A stretch of 64,000 nt of DNA from Nonomuraea dietziae. Its GTDB lineage: Bacteria; Actinomycetota; Actinomycetes; Streptosporangiales; Streptosporangiaceae. Below, in pieces: positions 18,100-26,560 of this stretch. Below the pieces are notes generated by a model. The model was not told the origin of the DNA. It did not search any database and was given only the letters and a program-made list of their open reading frames with translations. The DNA lies in NCBI RefSeq assembly GCF_014195505.1, contig NZ_JACIBV010000001.1, forward strand, positions 1,426,001 to 1,490,000. Direction: 5' to 3'. How positions within the stretch are numbered: position 1 is the first letter of the stretch; the number at the start of each line of letters is the position of its first letter. A program made the position numbers and the translations under genes.

Positions 18100-18678
18100 T
18101 CAGACATGCAGGGTGGGCCGGTAGATGAGCTCCTGGGTGTGGCCGTCGAGCGTCCGGCTCTCGATCAGCTCCAGGTCGAAGTCGGCCGCACCCTGGAAGA
18201 TCGGGTCCAGTCCGGTCTGACCGGTGATCACAGGAAAGAGCGTGACGTGGACACGGTCGACCAGGCCGGCGGCCATCAGCGCCCGGTTCATCGACAGGCT
18301 GCCGTGCGAGCGCAGGGGCACCTCGGACTCCTCCTTGAGCCGGGCGACGACATCGACGGCGTCACCGCTCACGACGGTGGCGTCCGGCCAGTCGAGGGGG
18401 CCTTCCAGTGTGGTCGACACCACCGTTGCCGGCAGGCTCCTCATCCGGGTGACCCATGGGTCACGTACCTCGGACTCCTCGGCGTTCGAGGCCAGCATCC
18501 GCGCGAACGCCCGATACGTGTTGGCCCCGAAGACCATCCGCTGCTCCTCGCCATACAAGGCGAGACGGTGGTCGAGCAGCTCGGGGCCTTGTTTGCCCCA
18601 GTAGCCAGTCCAGTTGCCGCTGGCGGCGCCGAAGCCGTCGAGGCTGGAAAAGACATCGAAGGTGTAGGTAGCGGTCAT
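18100..18678 (-). CDS. Dihydrofolate reductase/RibD-C-like protein
   Basis: 192 residues from ATG 18678, fixed by GAGGAG 7 nt upstream. The start TATYTFDVFSSLDGFGAA, the GANTYRAFARML block and PLRSHGSLSMNRALMAAGLVDRVHVTLFPVITG match the COG0262 family with a NADPH-binding RibD C-terminal fold. Most actinobacterial members have no assigned reaction. Confidence 0.85.
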   Translation of the reverse strand: MTATYTFDVFSSLDGFGAASGNWTGYWGKQGPELLDHRLALYGEEQRMVFGANTYRAFARMLASNAEESEVRDPWVTRMRSLPATVVSTTLEGPLDWPDATVVSGDAVDVVARLKEESEVPLRSHGSLSMNRALMAAGLVDRVHVTLFPVITGQTGLDPIFQGAADFDLELIESRTLDGHTQELIYRPTLHV

Positions 18679-18749
18679 GATGCTCTCCTCGAGTGCGGTT
18701 GAATCGGGCGTGGATACGGACCGGAAACCTCGGCGAAACTCATCGCCGT

Positions 18750-18900
18750 TGGACTCCTGGAGTCTGGCCGCGCCGGACGCGGCCCCCACCGTCCGGCGCG
18801 AAACGGAATACCTGCGCGCCAAGGCCCGCTGCGACAAGCCCTCCATCCGGGAGACCCGCCTGATCGCCGCGCGCTTCTCCACCTTGGTCACCCGCGCCAT
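18750..18900 (-). pseudogene. IS21-type transposase N-terminal remnant
   Basis: Translated from 18900, about 45 residues (MARVTKVEKRAAIRRVSRM, then EGLSQRALARRYSVSRRTV) match the start of IS21-family IstA transposases with their helix-turn-helix. The similarity then stops; the frame runs on into the upstream region of the reductase gene. Nothing of the DDE core remains. Confidence 0.5.
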
Positions 18901-18997
18901 CAGCGCCCCCTCATGACGCCAGGCGCATCGAGCATCCCACCACCATGCTTCGAGTGGCACTAAGACTGGCTGAACCGTCACCATCCGGCTACCCAGC

Positions 18998-19034
18998 GGC
19001 ACCCGAACTCACTCGCAACTGGCACCAGAACTCA
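18998..19034. repeat. Two short direct repeats, IS-end-like
   Basis: GGCACCCGAACTCA (18998-19011) and GGCACCAGAACTCA (19021-19034) are near-identical 14-mers spaced 23 bp apart. A weaker third copy lies near 18955. IS21 elements carry multiple terminal repeats of this kind, and the IstA remnant lies next to them. Confidence 0.45.
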
Positions 19035-19212
19035 GGCGTAGACCCAGTCCGCCTCGTCCGGCTCGCCCCACGTGCGTGAGGCGCGCTCCGGCTCAGCGAC
19101 CCCGTGGAGGTGCGCCGCGACCGCCCTGCTGACCCCGATCGGCGAGGGGAGTACTCCCCCACAGGCCGCACCGCAGCCGGGAGGGACGTGCTCATGGATG
19201 TCCTGCTGACCA

Positions 19213-19470
19213 TGGCGATACCTACGGGAGAAGCTGCGGCGCAAGGAGATCTGGTGGTCGGCGCCAAGTGGCGCAACCCCGACGACGACCTGCCCAAGGA
19301 CTTCGAGGCCAACCGCGCCGAGAACTACGCCAAGCTCCGCAAACCACTCGACCCCAAGCGCTTCACCGCCGAACTGATGGAGGCACTGGACGCCGAGCTG
19401 TCAGCGCTGAACGACGCGCTCGGCGGTAAGGGCCTGCCCTGGCTGAAGATCGAAGAACGGCGATCTCATC
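19213..19470 (+). pseudogene. Tn3-family transposase fragment, frameshifted
   Basis: The translation WRYLREKLRRKEIW (ending 19254) continues after a -1 shift as VVGAKWRNPDDDLPKDFEAN and then AENYAKLRKPLDP. This block is typical of Tn3 TnpA upstream of the catalytic DDE domain. Only about 90 residues survive out of roughly 1,000, and the frame is broken, so it is inactive. Confidence 0.65.
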
Positions 19471-19578
19471 GCCCTTTCTCGGTCAACGATCACGCGATCT
19501 GTCGATCTGCCGGGCCTCCGCGTCCTCGACCGGACGGACGGCCTGTCCCCCGCCGGGGAGCTGACAAGGGCACGTCGA

Positions 19579-19890
19579 TCAGCGGGATCCGACGAACTGC
19601 TTGGCCGTCGGCGCATGTTCGGGGTCGGTGATCCATTGCGCGGCGAGCCCGACGAGCAGCGCGAAGTAGCGCGAGCCGGCCGCCCGAACCTCGTCCGGAT
19701 CACTGCCGGGGCCGAGGCCGGCGAACGCCCGCGCCAGCGAGGCCCGCGCCACCTCCTGACCACTCGCGATCATCCCGCGGATCTCGCCGTCCTGCCGGGA
19801 TGACGCGACGGACTCGAAGTTCACGAACCAGAGCGATCGGTTGGCCTGGATCGAGTCGATGATCCGGCCCCACAGGGCCTCCTCGTCATC
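19579..19890 (-). pseudogene. TetR-family regulator, C-terminal remnant
   Basis: About 100 residues, ALWGRIIDSIQANRSLWFVN through AAQWITDPEHAPTAKQFV, match the ligand-binding C-terminal domain of TetR/AcrR regulators. No DNA-binding N-terminus exists; upstream the sequence becomes an FtsX-type gene on the other strand. It is a product of a rearrangement. Confidence 0.6.
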
Positions 19891-20367
19891 GGGCTCACCT
19901 TCCTCACCCTCTTCGTCGGCATCGCCGCCGGAACGCTCAGCATGCAGGGCATCGAGAACTCCGTCGGCACGGCGGACAGCGCCGGCCAGGTCCTCGCCTC
20001 GGTCAACTACCTCGTCGTCGCCCTGATCGCGGCGTTCATGGCCATCGCCCTCACCAACAATCTCGTCGCCTCCATCACCCAGCGGCGCACCGAGTTCGCG
20101 ACCATGTCCCTCATCGGCTCGACTGGGGCGCAGACGCATCGCATGCTGGTACGGGAGATGGTCGCGGCCACGGCCGTCAGCATCGTGGCCGGGAGCCTGG
20201 GCGCGTTCGCCGGCGTCCTACCCTTCGCCATCGTCAAGACGGGCAGCCCCCTGCCGGCGGCCGCGCCCCTCCCCTACGTGGTCCCGGTCATCGTCGGGAT
20301 CGCCGTCACCCTCGGCGTCTCATCTCTCGTGGGAAGGCGCGTCATCCGTACGGCCCTTGCCGGTTAG
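19855..20367 (+). pseudogene. FtsX-family ABC permease, C-terminal remnant
   Basis: The open frame encodes GLTFLTLFVGIAAGTL, then VNYLVVALIAAFMAIALTNN, ITQRRTEFATMSLIGSTGAQ and two further membrane helices. This is the C-terminal half of an FtsX-like permease of the antimicrobial-export type. It has no start, no N-terminal half and no ATPase partner. Its stop codon TAG coincides with the left end of the IS5-like element. Confidence 0.65.
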
Positions 20368-20383
20368 GAGCTGTTCGGAGTTC

Positions 20384-20429
20384 GGATCATGTGGCTGAGG
20401 TGAGGAGCTTCAACCACATGATCGAGAGC
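20384..20429. repeat. Inverted repeat inside the IS5 left end
   Basis: GATCATGTGG and CCACATGATC form a perfect 10-bp inverted pair separated by roughly 20 nt, just inside the left end of the IS5-like element. It probably arose when the transposase C-terminus was deleted. Confidence 0.5.
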
Positions 20430-20958
20430 GGGTACGAGGCCTGCCGACCGGGCCGGGGATACGGATTTTGTTCAGGACGGTGATGAACTGCGGGCAGTCA
20501 GCGGCCGCGCCGGGTGTGACCTGCGGCGCATCACGCGCAGCACCGGCGGCTGCTCCGGCAGTGGAGCCCCTTTTTCCTCGGTCAGCGCCTGCTCCAGCGC
20601 ATCCAAGGCCTCGCCTGCGACCGCCAGTCCAGCCGACTCCCGATGTGCCCGCACGATCGTGGAGTCCACGCTGACCAGCTCCAACCCGACCTGCCCGCGC
20701 GATGCGGCCTCGGCGATCAGCGCGTCCATCAGCCCTTGGAACACGCCGGCTTTGGCCCAGCCGCTGAACCGGGAGTAGAGCGTGGACCAAGGCCCTTAGC
20801 GGTCTGGGACGTCACGCCAGCCGGATCCGGTGCGGAACCGCCACAAGATCCCGTTGAACTGATCACGCACCCGCCGGGGCAGCGGCCCCGGTAGCCGCCA
20901 CCGGCAGATGCGGCTCGATCAACGCCCACTCGGCATCCGTCACATCGAAGCGCGCCAC
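20411..20958 (-). pseudogene. IS5-family transposase, nonsense and deleted
   Basis: From GTG 20958 the product reads ARFDVTDAEWALIEPHLPVA and continues to GSGWRDVPDR. There a TAA (probably former TAC, Tyr) interrupts before GPWSTLYSRFSGWAKAGVFQ. After LELVSVDSTIVRAHRESAG the frame changes and only AAADCPQFITVLNKIRIPGP of the catalytic part remains. It is clearly inactive. Confidence 0.7.
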
Positions 20959-21027
20959 ATCCGAGTTCTACCAGCCACGGCCAGGCCACCACTGGGCCTC
21001 ACCTAGATCCGAACCCCAAAACAGTTC

Positions 21028-21723
21028 CTAGTTGCCTGCGGTGGCGATCCGGTCGAGCCACTCGGCGAGCAGCGCGCGTTCGGCGTCGGTCAGTACGGTC
21101 ACCTGGGGCAGAAGCACCCGCAGCGCGACAGCCCTGTTGACCTGCTGCGCATCCGCCGGGGCCGACTGCGTGGCGTCGGTGGTGACCGCCGCGATGACCG
21201 CCTCGCGTGACATCGCTGACAGGTCGGTATCCCGCCGTTCCTCGGGGATGGCGATGAGGGTGAGGGTGGTGCCGCAGCCGGCCGAGTGGATCATGTGTGC
21301 GGCTCGCTCCTCGCTGACCCGCAGCCGGCCCGCCTCGGCGATGCGCCGGACCTGCTTGGCGAGCACCTCCGCGGCGGCGCGGGCGGCAGGTGACTCGACG
21401 CCGGGGCGCGGTTCGCCGTAGATGAGCGTGTAGAGGGCCGGGTTGGCCAGTCCGAAGCCGACGTGGAGATCCCAGCCGTGCCGTAGGTCCTCGACGGGAT
21501 CGTCGGTCTCGCCCAGCGACGTCTTGCTCCGCAGGTACTCGGCGAAGCCGTGGCTGGCGACCGCGCTGAGCAGGCCGCTCTTGTCACCGAAGATCCGGTA
21601 GATGGTCGGGGCCTGGACGTTCGCCGCGGCGGAGACCGCCCGAGTGGAGACCGCCTCGCGACCACCCTCCGCGAGCAGGGCGGAGGCGGCGGCGATGATG
21701 CGGTCCCTGGTGGTCTCAGCCAT
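21028..21723 (-). CDS. TetR-family transcriptional regulator
   Basis: 231 residues. The N-terminal helix-turn-helix is intact (RIIAAASALLAEGGREAVST, then AANVQAPTIYRIFGDKSGLL). It is divergent from an SDR gene, the usual layout for a local repressor of that gene. Its TAG stop falls exactly at the right edge of the IS5-like element, so the last residues may have been altered by the insertion. Confidence 0.9.
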   Translation of the reverse strand: MAETTRDRIIAAASALLAEGGREAVSTRAVSAAANVQAPTIYRIFGDKSGLLSAVASHGFAEYLRSKTSLGETDDPVEDLRHGWDLHVGFGLANPALYTLIYGEPRPGVESPAARAAAEVLAKQVRRIAEAGRLRVSEERAAHMIHSAGCGTTLTLIAIPEERRDTDLSAMSREAVIAAVTTDATQSAPADAQQVNRAVALRVLLPQVTVLTDAERALLAEWLDRIATAGN

Positions 21724-21746
21724 GCTATCGACGATAACAGATTGGA

Positions 21747-21790
21747 GTTAGCGACTTGACGTTAGCGTTGATGTCATGTTTATGTTAGCG
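21747..21790. promoter_or_regulatory. SDR promoter with three GTTAGCG repeats
   Basis: GTTAGCG occurs at 21747-21753, 21761-21767 and 21784-21790. A TTGACG box (21756-21761) and TATGTT (about 21781) could be -35 and -10 with rather long spacing. The repeats flank these boxes, so they are candidates for the binding site of the adjacent TetR protein. Confidence 0.4.
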
Positions 21791-21822
21791 GCGTAAGCAC
21801 AACGACTTTTCGAGGAGTTCCC

Positions 21823-22560
21823 ATGGTCGGCATCCAGCGCCGCGTCGCCATCGTCACCGGCGGATCCCGAGGCATCGGCCGTGCCGCGGCCGAGCGGCTC
21901 GCCCACGACGGCCAAGCCGTCGTCATCGCCTACGCCGGCAACGACGTCGAGGCCAAGGCAGCGGTCGAGGCCATCCAGGCCCGTGGCGGCAGTGCCATCG
22001 CGGTCAAGGCGGACGTCGCCGACGAGGCAGCCGTCGCTCACCTCTTCGACACGGCCGAGACCACTTATGGCGGCGTCGACGTCGTCGTCAACGCCGCCGG
22101 CGTCATGGTGCTGTCGCCGGTCGCCGAGATCGCTCTCGACGCGCTCGACCGCATGCACCGCACCAACATCCGCGGCACGTTCGTCGTCAACCAGCAGGCC
22201 GCCCGCCGCGTTCGGGATGGCGGCGCGGTCATCAACTTCTCCACCTCGGTGACCAGGCTGGCCCTGCCCACCTACGCCGCCTACGCGGCCAGCAAGGCGG
22301 CCGTCGAGGCGATCAGCCTGGTGCTCGCCAAGGAACTGCGCGGCCGCGACATCACCGTCAACGCCGTCGCCCCCGGGCCGACCGCCACCGCCCTGTTCCT
22401 GGACGGCAAGGACGAGGCGACCATCGAGCGGATGGCCAAGATGAACCCTCTCGAGCGGCTCGGCACTCCCGCCGACATCGCCGAGGTCGTCTCCTTCCTC
22501 GCCGGACCGGCGCGCTGGATCAACGGCCAGACCCTCTACGCCAACGGCGGTGCCGCCTGA
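21823..22560 (+). CDS. Short-chain dehydrogenase/reductase
   Basis: 245 residues, classical SDR. The nucleotide site is VTGGSRGIGRAAAE, NAAG is at VVVNAAGVMV, the catalytic Ser is in INFSTSVT and the YxxxK motif is YAAYAASK. The C-terminus ARWINGQTLYANGG is typical. Basic residues after the second strand are absent, so the cofactor preference is open. GAGGAG lies 5 nt before the ATG. It is probably repressed by the divergent TetR protein. Confidence 0.9.
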   Translation: MVGIQRRVAIVTGGSRGIGRAAAERLAHDGQAVVIAYAGNDVEAKAAVEAIQARGGSAIAVKADVADEAAVAHLFDTAETTYGGVDVVVNAAGVMVLSPVAEIALDALDRMHRTNIRGTFVVNQQAARRVRDGGAVINFSTSVTRLALPTYAAYAASKAAVEAISLVLAKELRGRDITVNAVAPGPTATALFLDGKDEATIERMAKMNPLERLGTPADIAEVVSFLAGPARWINGQTLYANGGAA

Positions 22561-22599
22561 GACGTCCCGACCACACCCCCCATTGAGGAGCCCGTCATC

Positions 22600-22695
22600 G
22601 TGAGCGGCACCGTCATCATCACCGGAGCCTCCAGCGGATTCGGCGCACTGACCGCCCGCGCGCCCGCCCGCGCCGGCCACACCGTCTACGCGTGA
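22600..22695 (+). pseudogene. Truncated second SDR gene (31 codons)
   Basis: GTG 22600 with GAGGAG upstream starts a peptide, SGTVIITGASSGFGALTARA and on to GHTVYA, which is the Rossmann entry of an SDR, then stops. The rest of the gene is missing. It directly follows the intact SDR, so an SDR pair seems to have lost its second member. Confidence 0.6.
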
Positions 22696-22783
22696 CTTGA
22701 GAGAACTTGTCTTTTCGGTGTATGCGATCTCACTGCATGTACTTGATCAGCTTTGTTGACGACAGGCCGTGTTGGATGGGCGC

Positions 22784-23359
22784 ATGACTCCGACTGCTCT
22801 CACACGACTTCGTCAGGCCGTCTCCCGAACGGAAGAAACCACTCGTGACCGTACCGCCACGGGACGGCGCCCACAGGACGCCGACGACCTCGTCGGCACC
22901 TTCGCCACGGACGGGGCACTCGGCTTCGATCCGTTCCCCTTCCTCCATGCCCTGCACCAGGCAGGCTCACATGCCGTCGTCATTGGCCAGGTCGCCGGCA
23001 TCATGCACGGCTCCACCGAACTGACCGGCGACCTCGACCTTCTGTGGGACGGCACGCCCGCGCAGGCCCGCGCCCTGCGCGAGGCCCTTGTCATCGCCGG
23101 GTGCGCCGAGCCGCCCGACCTCGACCACCCCCAGGTGGCCTATCAGGTGACCGGTGCCGGCGGAGACCTGTGTACGCCCGCCCTGGCCTGGGGCGGCCTC
23201 GATGTCACCGCCAGCCTGACCCGAGCCGTGCATGCGGACGACCCTTCCGGCTTCACGGTTCGCTACGCCGCACTCGACGACCTCGTCCGCATGCGGCGGG
23301 CCCTCGGCCGGCCGAAGGACCACCGCCGCGCCGACGAACTCGAACGCCTGCGCACCTGA
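22784..23359 (+). CDS. Nucleotidyltransferase-like protein (AbiEii/MNT type)
   Basis: 191 residues from ATG 22784. The centre, HAVVIGQVAGIMHGSTELTG followed by DLDLLWDG, carries a polymerase-beta-like HGS...DxD metal site, and a third acidic residue may be Asp in GGLDVTASL. The C-terminus DDLVRMRRALGRPKDHRRAD is typical of the stand-alone nucleotidyltransferases found in toxin-antitoxin pairs. No partner antitoxin is adjacent; the truncated SDR is upstream and a membrane protein is convergent. Confidence 0.6.
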   Translation: MTPTALTRLRQAVSRTEETTRDRTATGRRPQDADDLVGTFATDGALGFDPFPFLHALHQAGSHAVVIGQVAGIMHGSTELTGDLDLLWDGTPAQARALREALVIAGCAEPPDLDHPQVAYQVTGAGGDLCTPALAWGGLDVTASLTRAVHADDPSGFTVRYAALDDLVRMRRALGRPKDHRRADELERLRT

Positions 23360-23551
23360 CCGTCCTGCCACGCGGGTGGGCGCGTAGGGGCGTGGGCACG
23401 CGTGCTGACACCAACACGGTGATCAAGGCGTCACGACCACACCCCGCTTCGGACCGGGCCATCTTGCCGGCGAGCCGTTCCGGCACCGCCGACGTTGACC
23501 AGCGGTCCGCCGAGTGGCCAGGCCCTCAACGGTGTGAGAGAGCAAGCCACG

Positions 23552-24232
23552 TCACAGGGCGATCCGCTGCAGGGTTTCCCCCTTCGCGCCGGTGAAGACG
23601 AGGCTCCGCACGTCAGGGGGATACTCGACGGCCCAAAGCCCGAGCCCTGGACTGACACCCCGTCTGAGGGCGCCTGGGACCTTCCGCCCGTCCCTGGCGA
23701 CAGCCGTCACTCCGTGGACGTCGTCCTTGGCGACGCCGAACCAGACGGGCACGCGGCGGAGCTTGCCCTGCCTGCGGGCGAACTCCTTGGCGGCGAGGGG
23801 TGGAAATCCGCTGCAGGAGCTACCGTTCGGCCCGCTCTCGCACAGGAAAAGCTCGTTCTTGCGGGGCGCGTCGCTCACCCACATCAGCAGCGGCGGCACG
23901 GAGGCGACCTTCCCCTTGGGGGGATACCTCTTCTTCAATTCCGCGAATCCCTTGTAGGTGGGCCGTGGCGTGGCCGTGACGGAGGGCGTGGCGGAGGGTG
24001 TGGCGGGCACGGCGACAGCGACGCCGTCCTGCCGCGGCCACGGGTCAACCGTCCCGACCGCGAGGACGGCCGCGACCGCCACCGCTACCGCCACCGAGGC
24101 CGTGGCCCCGGCGACGGCAGCACGACGACGTCTGCGCACGGCACGTCCCGCTGCCATGGCCCGGTTCGCGTCAACCGTGGTAGGCGGCTGCTCGTGCGTC
24201 GCCAGCGAGTCGAACATCTGCTTGACATCCAT
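23552..24232 (-). CDS. Single-pass membrane protein paired with ECF sigma factor
   Basis: 226 residues. A cytoplasmic N-terminus of about 35 residues ending in RRRRRA precedes one transmembrane helix (VAGATASVAVAVAVAAVLAV). A Pro/Thr-rich stalk and an extracellular domain with two cysteines (LFLCESGPNGSSCSGF) follow. The ATG overlaps the sigma factor stop by 1 nt. The position suggests a role in controlling that sigma factor, but no zinc-binding anti-sigma motif is seen. Confidence 0.7.
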   Translation of the reverse strand: MDVKQMFDSLATHEQPPTTVDANRAMAAGRAVRRRRRAAVAGATASVAVAVAVAAVLAVGTVDPWPRQDGVAVAVPATPSATPSVTATPRPTYKGFAELKKRYPPKGKVASVPPLLMWVSDAPRKNELFLCESGPNGSSCSGFPPLAAKEFARRQGKLRRVPVWFGVAKDDVHGVTAVARDGRKVPGALRRGVSPGLGLWAVEYPPDVRSLVFTGAKGETLQRIAL

Positions 24233-24741
24233 CAGTGGTCCTCCGTACGTGCGAGACGGGACTCCGGCGCGCCGAGCATCGAGCGCAGGGTGGCGAGGCC
24301 GCGGGCGGTCTGGCTCTTGACGGTTCCGGTGGAGCAGCCGAGCGCGTGAGCGGTCTGTTCCACGCTCAGATCGCAGTGAAAGCGGAGTACGAGGGTGGCG
24401 CGTTGGCGCGGAGGGACGGCGGCGAGGGCTCGGGTGATGTCCATGGCCATGTCCCGGTCGCCGGTTTCGAACGGCTGGTGGGATATCGCGGACGTCAGCC
24501 GTACCCGGGAGAACCAGCCCCCTCGCTGTTCGGCGAGGAAGACCCGGATCAGCATCACCCGTACGTAGGCGTCGAGGTCATCGGCGGCTCGCGCCTGGCG
24601 CCATTTGACGTAGAGCCGCGTGATCGCCGTCTGCACCAGGTCGTCGGCTCGGTGCCAGTCCTGGCACAGCGGGTAAGCGATCTTCCGCAACCAGGACAGC
24701 CGGCCGCTCACGTAGGCGGTGTACTCCTCGTCAAGGCTCAT
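24232..24741 (-). CDS. SigE-family ECF RNA polymerase sigma factor
   Basis: 169 residues. Region 2 is SWLRKIAYPLCQDWHRADDL with VQTAITRLYVKW, and region 4 is VPPRQRATLVLRF then CSTGTVKSQTARGLATLR. It matches the actinobacterial SigE group of small extracytoplasmic-function factors. It is cotranscribed with the membrane protein that follows. Confidence 0.9.
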   Translation of the reverse strand: MSLDEEYTAYVSGRLSWLRKIAYPLCQDWHRADDLVQTAITRLYVKWRQARAADDLDAYVRVMLIRVFLAEQRGGWFSRVRLTSAISHQPFETGDRDMAMDITRALAAVPPRQRATLVLRFHCDLSVEQTAHALGCSTGTVKSQTARGLATLRSMLGAPESRLARTEDH

Positions 24742-25648
24742 GGGTCTCCCAGATTGATGGCTTCACATCCCAGAAGATGCTTCCGGCCCGGGCGCCGGTT
24801 GCATGGGACGGGCAGGCTCGGATCGTCGGGTGGCGTTCGGCGGCAGGTGCGGCGTCGGGCCAACCGCTCCTGCAGGGCGGTCGCGGGCTGTGCCGGATCG
24901 CCTGGGCCGTCGCGTCGCCCGCATGCGGCCGGCGAGGGTGAGCGCCATGACGTGGGCGGGAGCAGCGTGGGAAGCCTGCCGAGGAGTTGCTCGCGGGGCA
25001 CCGGGCCCGCGTGGAGCGTCGAGCCACAAGCGCCGAGCCACAAGCGGCGAACCGGTCGGCGGTGTGGGCCCGCTCATACAGGCCGGTGTCGATCACGGCC
25101 CCGACGCCAGCGTGAACGGGCCCTCCGCGATCGTGGGGGAGGGCCGGGCGCGCAGCTCGGCGCAGAACCGCCGTGGGCGCGTCGCCGGCGGGATGGTCCG
25201 GGAGATCCTCATCCAGCGGACCTCCCGCGCCTGGTCGAGGGCGGCCTGCCGGGCGAGGGCCGGCAGGCGCTGCCGGTGCGCCCGGCAGCGCCTTCGTCCG
25301 CGTCGTCGCCGCGGCGCTGGTCTGACGGGTCAGGAGAACCGCGGCGCTGGTGTCCGCGGGTCAGGAGAACCGCGGCGCTGGTGTCCGCGGGTCAGGAGAA
25401 CCGCGGCGCTGGTCTGCGGGTCAGGAGAACCGCGGCGCTGGTCTGCGGGTCAGGAGATGCGAGCAGGTCGTGGACCGCGCTCAGCTCTGCCTCTGAAGGT
25501 GCTGAGGGAGCCGAACCCGCTTCCAGCGGCTCTGCGGTTCGGGTGACACGGCTCGCGGTGTGGAGCTGTCCGCCCGCCATGTGGGCGGGCGGACCGTGGG
25601 CACGGCAGTCGGACGGAGATCGACGGCAGGCAGGACCCGGCCCGGAGA
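24742..25648. other. Long region without a recognised gene
   Basis: About 900 bases between the sigma factor and an SGNH hydrolase. Several long open frames exist on both strands, but they look compositional and none shows a recognisable domain. The only clear structure is the tandem repeat at 25308-25460. Confidence 0.5.
25308..25460. repeat. Tandem repeat of 29-31 bp units
   Basis: Units starting GGGTCAGGAGAACCGCGGCG begin at 25327, 25358, 25389, 25418 and 25447 (the last partial), giving spacings of 31, 31, 29 and 29 bp. A partial unit precedes them. The short units differ by GTCTGC for GTGTCCGC. Units are nearly identical and head-to-tail without spacers, so this is not a CRISPR array. 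Confidence 0.85.
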
Positions 25649-26560
25649 TCAGGCCAGGGTACGGTTGATCGCGTTCACCACGCTGGTGGCCATGGCCTGG
25701 TGGCCCGCGGCGTTGGGGTGCAGGCCCGCCGAGTCCACGCCCTCCATCGGCTCCATCCACCGGACTCCGATGGGCTTGCACAGGTCGTGCCCTATCGAGC
25801 CGGTGTAGGTGTCGACGAAGCCGGCGCCGTTGGCCGCCGCGCGGCCGGCGAGCATGGTGTTGAGGCGTTTCTCCACATCCCGCAGCCAGGGCGCGTCGCC
25901 CCTGGCGATGGGGACGGTCGCGTAACAGTTGCTCCCGTCGTCCGGCATGATGACGGGATATCCCACGACGAGGACGCGCGCGTTCGGCGAGCGCCGCCTG
26001 ATGTCCTGGAGCACGGTGTCGATCTTGGCCGCGGTGGTCTTGAGGCGCTGGTCGAGCTGGTCGATGCCGGCGATCGTGTAGCTGGCCTTGCAGGGCGAAC
26101 CGCTGGGGTTGAGCTTACCGAGGAGGACGCAGCGGGCGATGATGCCGCTGACGTTGATGTCGTTGCCGCCGATGCCGAGGGTGACCAGGTCGGTCGTCGG
26201 CCGCAGGGCGTCGAGCTGGGGCGGCGCCGTGCCCTGCGAGCTGGTCATGTGCGCCGTGGTCGCGCCCGCGCAGCTCACGTCGCCCAAGGCGGGCACGGCG
26301 ATCGCGGCCGCTGTCAGCGTGGGGTAGTTCCGGTCGGAACGGCCGCAGTTGGCGTCCGTCTCGTCGGGGATTCCCGGCCCCGCGGTGTAGGAGTCGCCGA
26401 GCGCCACGTAGTGGGCGACGGAGATATCGCGGACGGATGTGTCACGGACGGAGGTATCACGGACGGAGGCTTGAGCGGCCGGCGCCGCGGTGGTCGCCAA
26501 AGCGACCACCGCGGCCACCGCGACGAGTGTCTTCCTGTGCCGTTGACTGACTGCGGGCAT
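25649..26560 (-). CDS. Secreted SGNH/GDSL hydrolase (SEST-like esterase type)
   Basis: 303 residues from ATG 26560 (GAGG upstream). A signal peptide ends near AAQAS and is followed by a small imperfect repeat SVRDTSVRDTSVRDISV. The core has YVALGDSYTAGPG (Ser), LVTLGIGGND (Gly/Asn) and DSAGLHPNAAGH (Asp/His). Cysteine pairs at CGRSDRNYPTL..CAG, ARC..SPCKA and SNC..DLCKP fit the disulfides of the Streptomyces scabies esterase-type lipases. It is expected to hydrolyse esters outside the cell. Confidence 0.9.
   Translation of the reverse strand: MPAVSQRHRKTLVAVAAVVALATTAAPAAQASVRDTSVRDTSVRDISVAHYVALGDSYTAGPGIPDETDANCGRSDRNYPTLTAAAIAVPALGDVSCAGATTAHMTSSQGTAPPQLDALRPTTDLVTLGIGGNDINVSGIIARCVLLGKLNPSGSPCKASYTIAGIDQLDQRLKTTAAKIDTVLQDIRRRSPNARVLVVGYPVIMPDDGSNCYATVPIARGDAPWLRDVEKRLNTMLAGRAAANGAGFVDTYTGSIGHDLCKPIGVRWMEPMEGVDSAGLHPNAAGHQAMATSVVNAINRTLA

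Larger units (their letters stand above)
20365..21030 (-). mobile_element. Degenerate IS5-family insertion sequence
   Basis: Imperfect terminal inverted repeats are visible: TAGGAGCTGTTCGGAGTTCG at the left and, reversed, TAGGAACTGTTTTGGGGTTC at the right. TTAG and CTAG at the two edges suggest a short target duplication. The element is about 666 bp, shorter than intact relatives, because the transposase has internal and C-terminal deletions. Confidence 0.65.

Noticed and set aside
25308-25460. Possible CRISPR array
   Set aside because: Units are directly adjacent with no unique spacers and no cas genes are in the window.
24235-25668. A 477-codon plus-strand frame across the sigma factor and the gene-free region
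   Set aside because: It is antisense to the sigma factor in its first third and compositional afterwards; no domain is seen.
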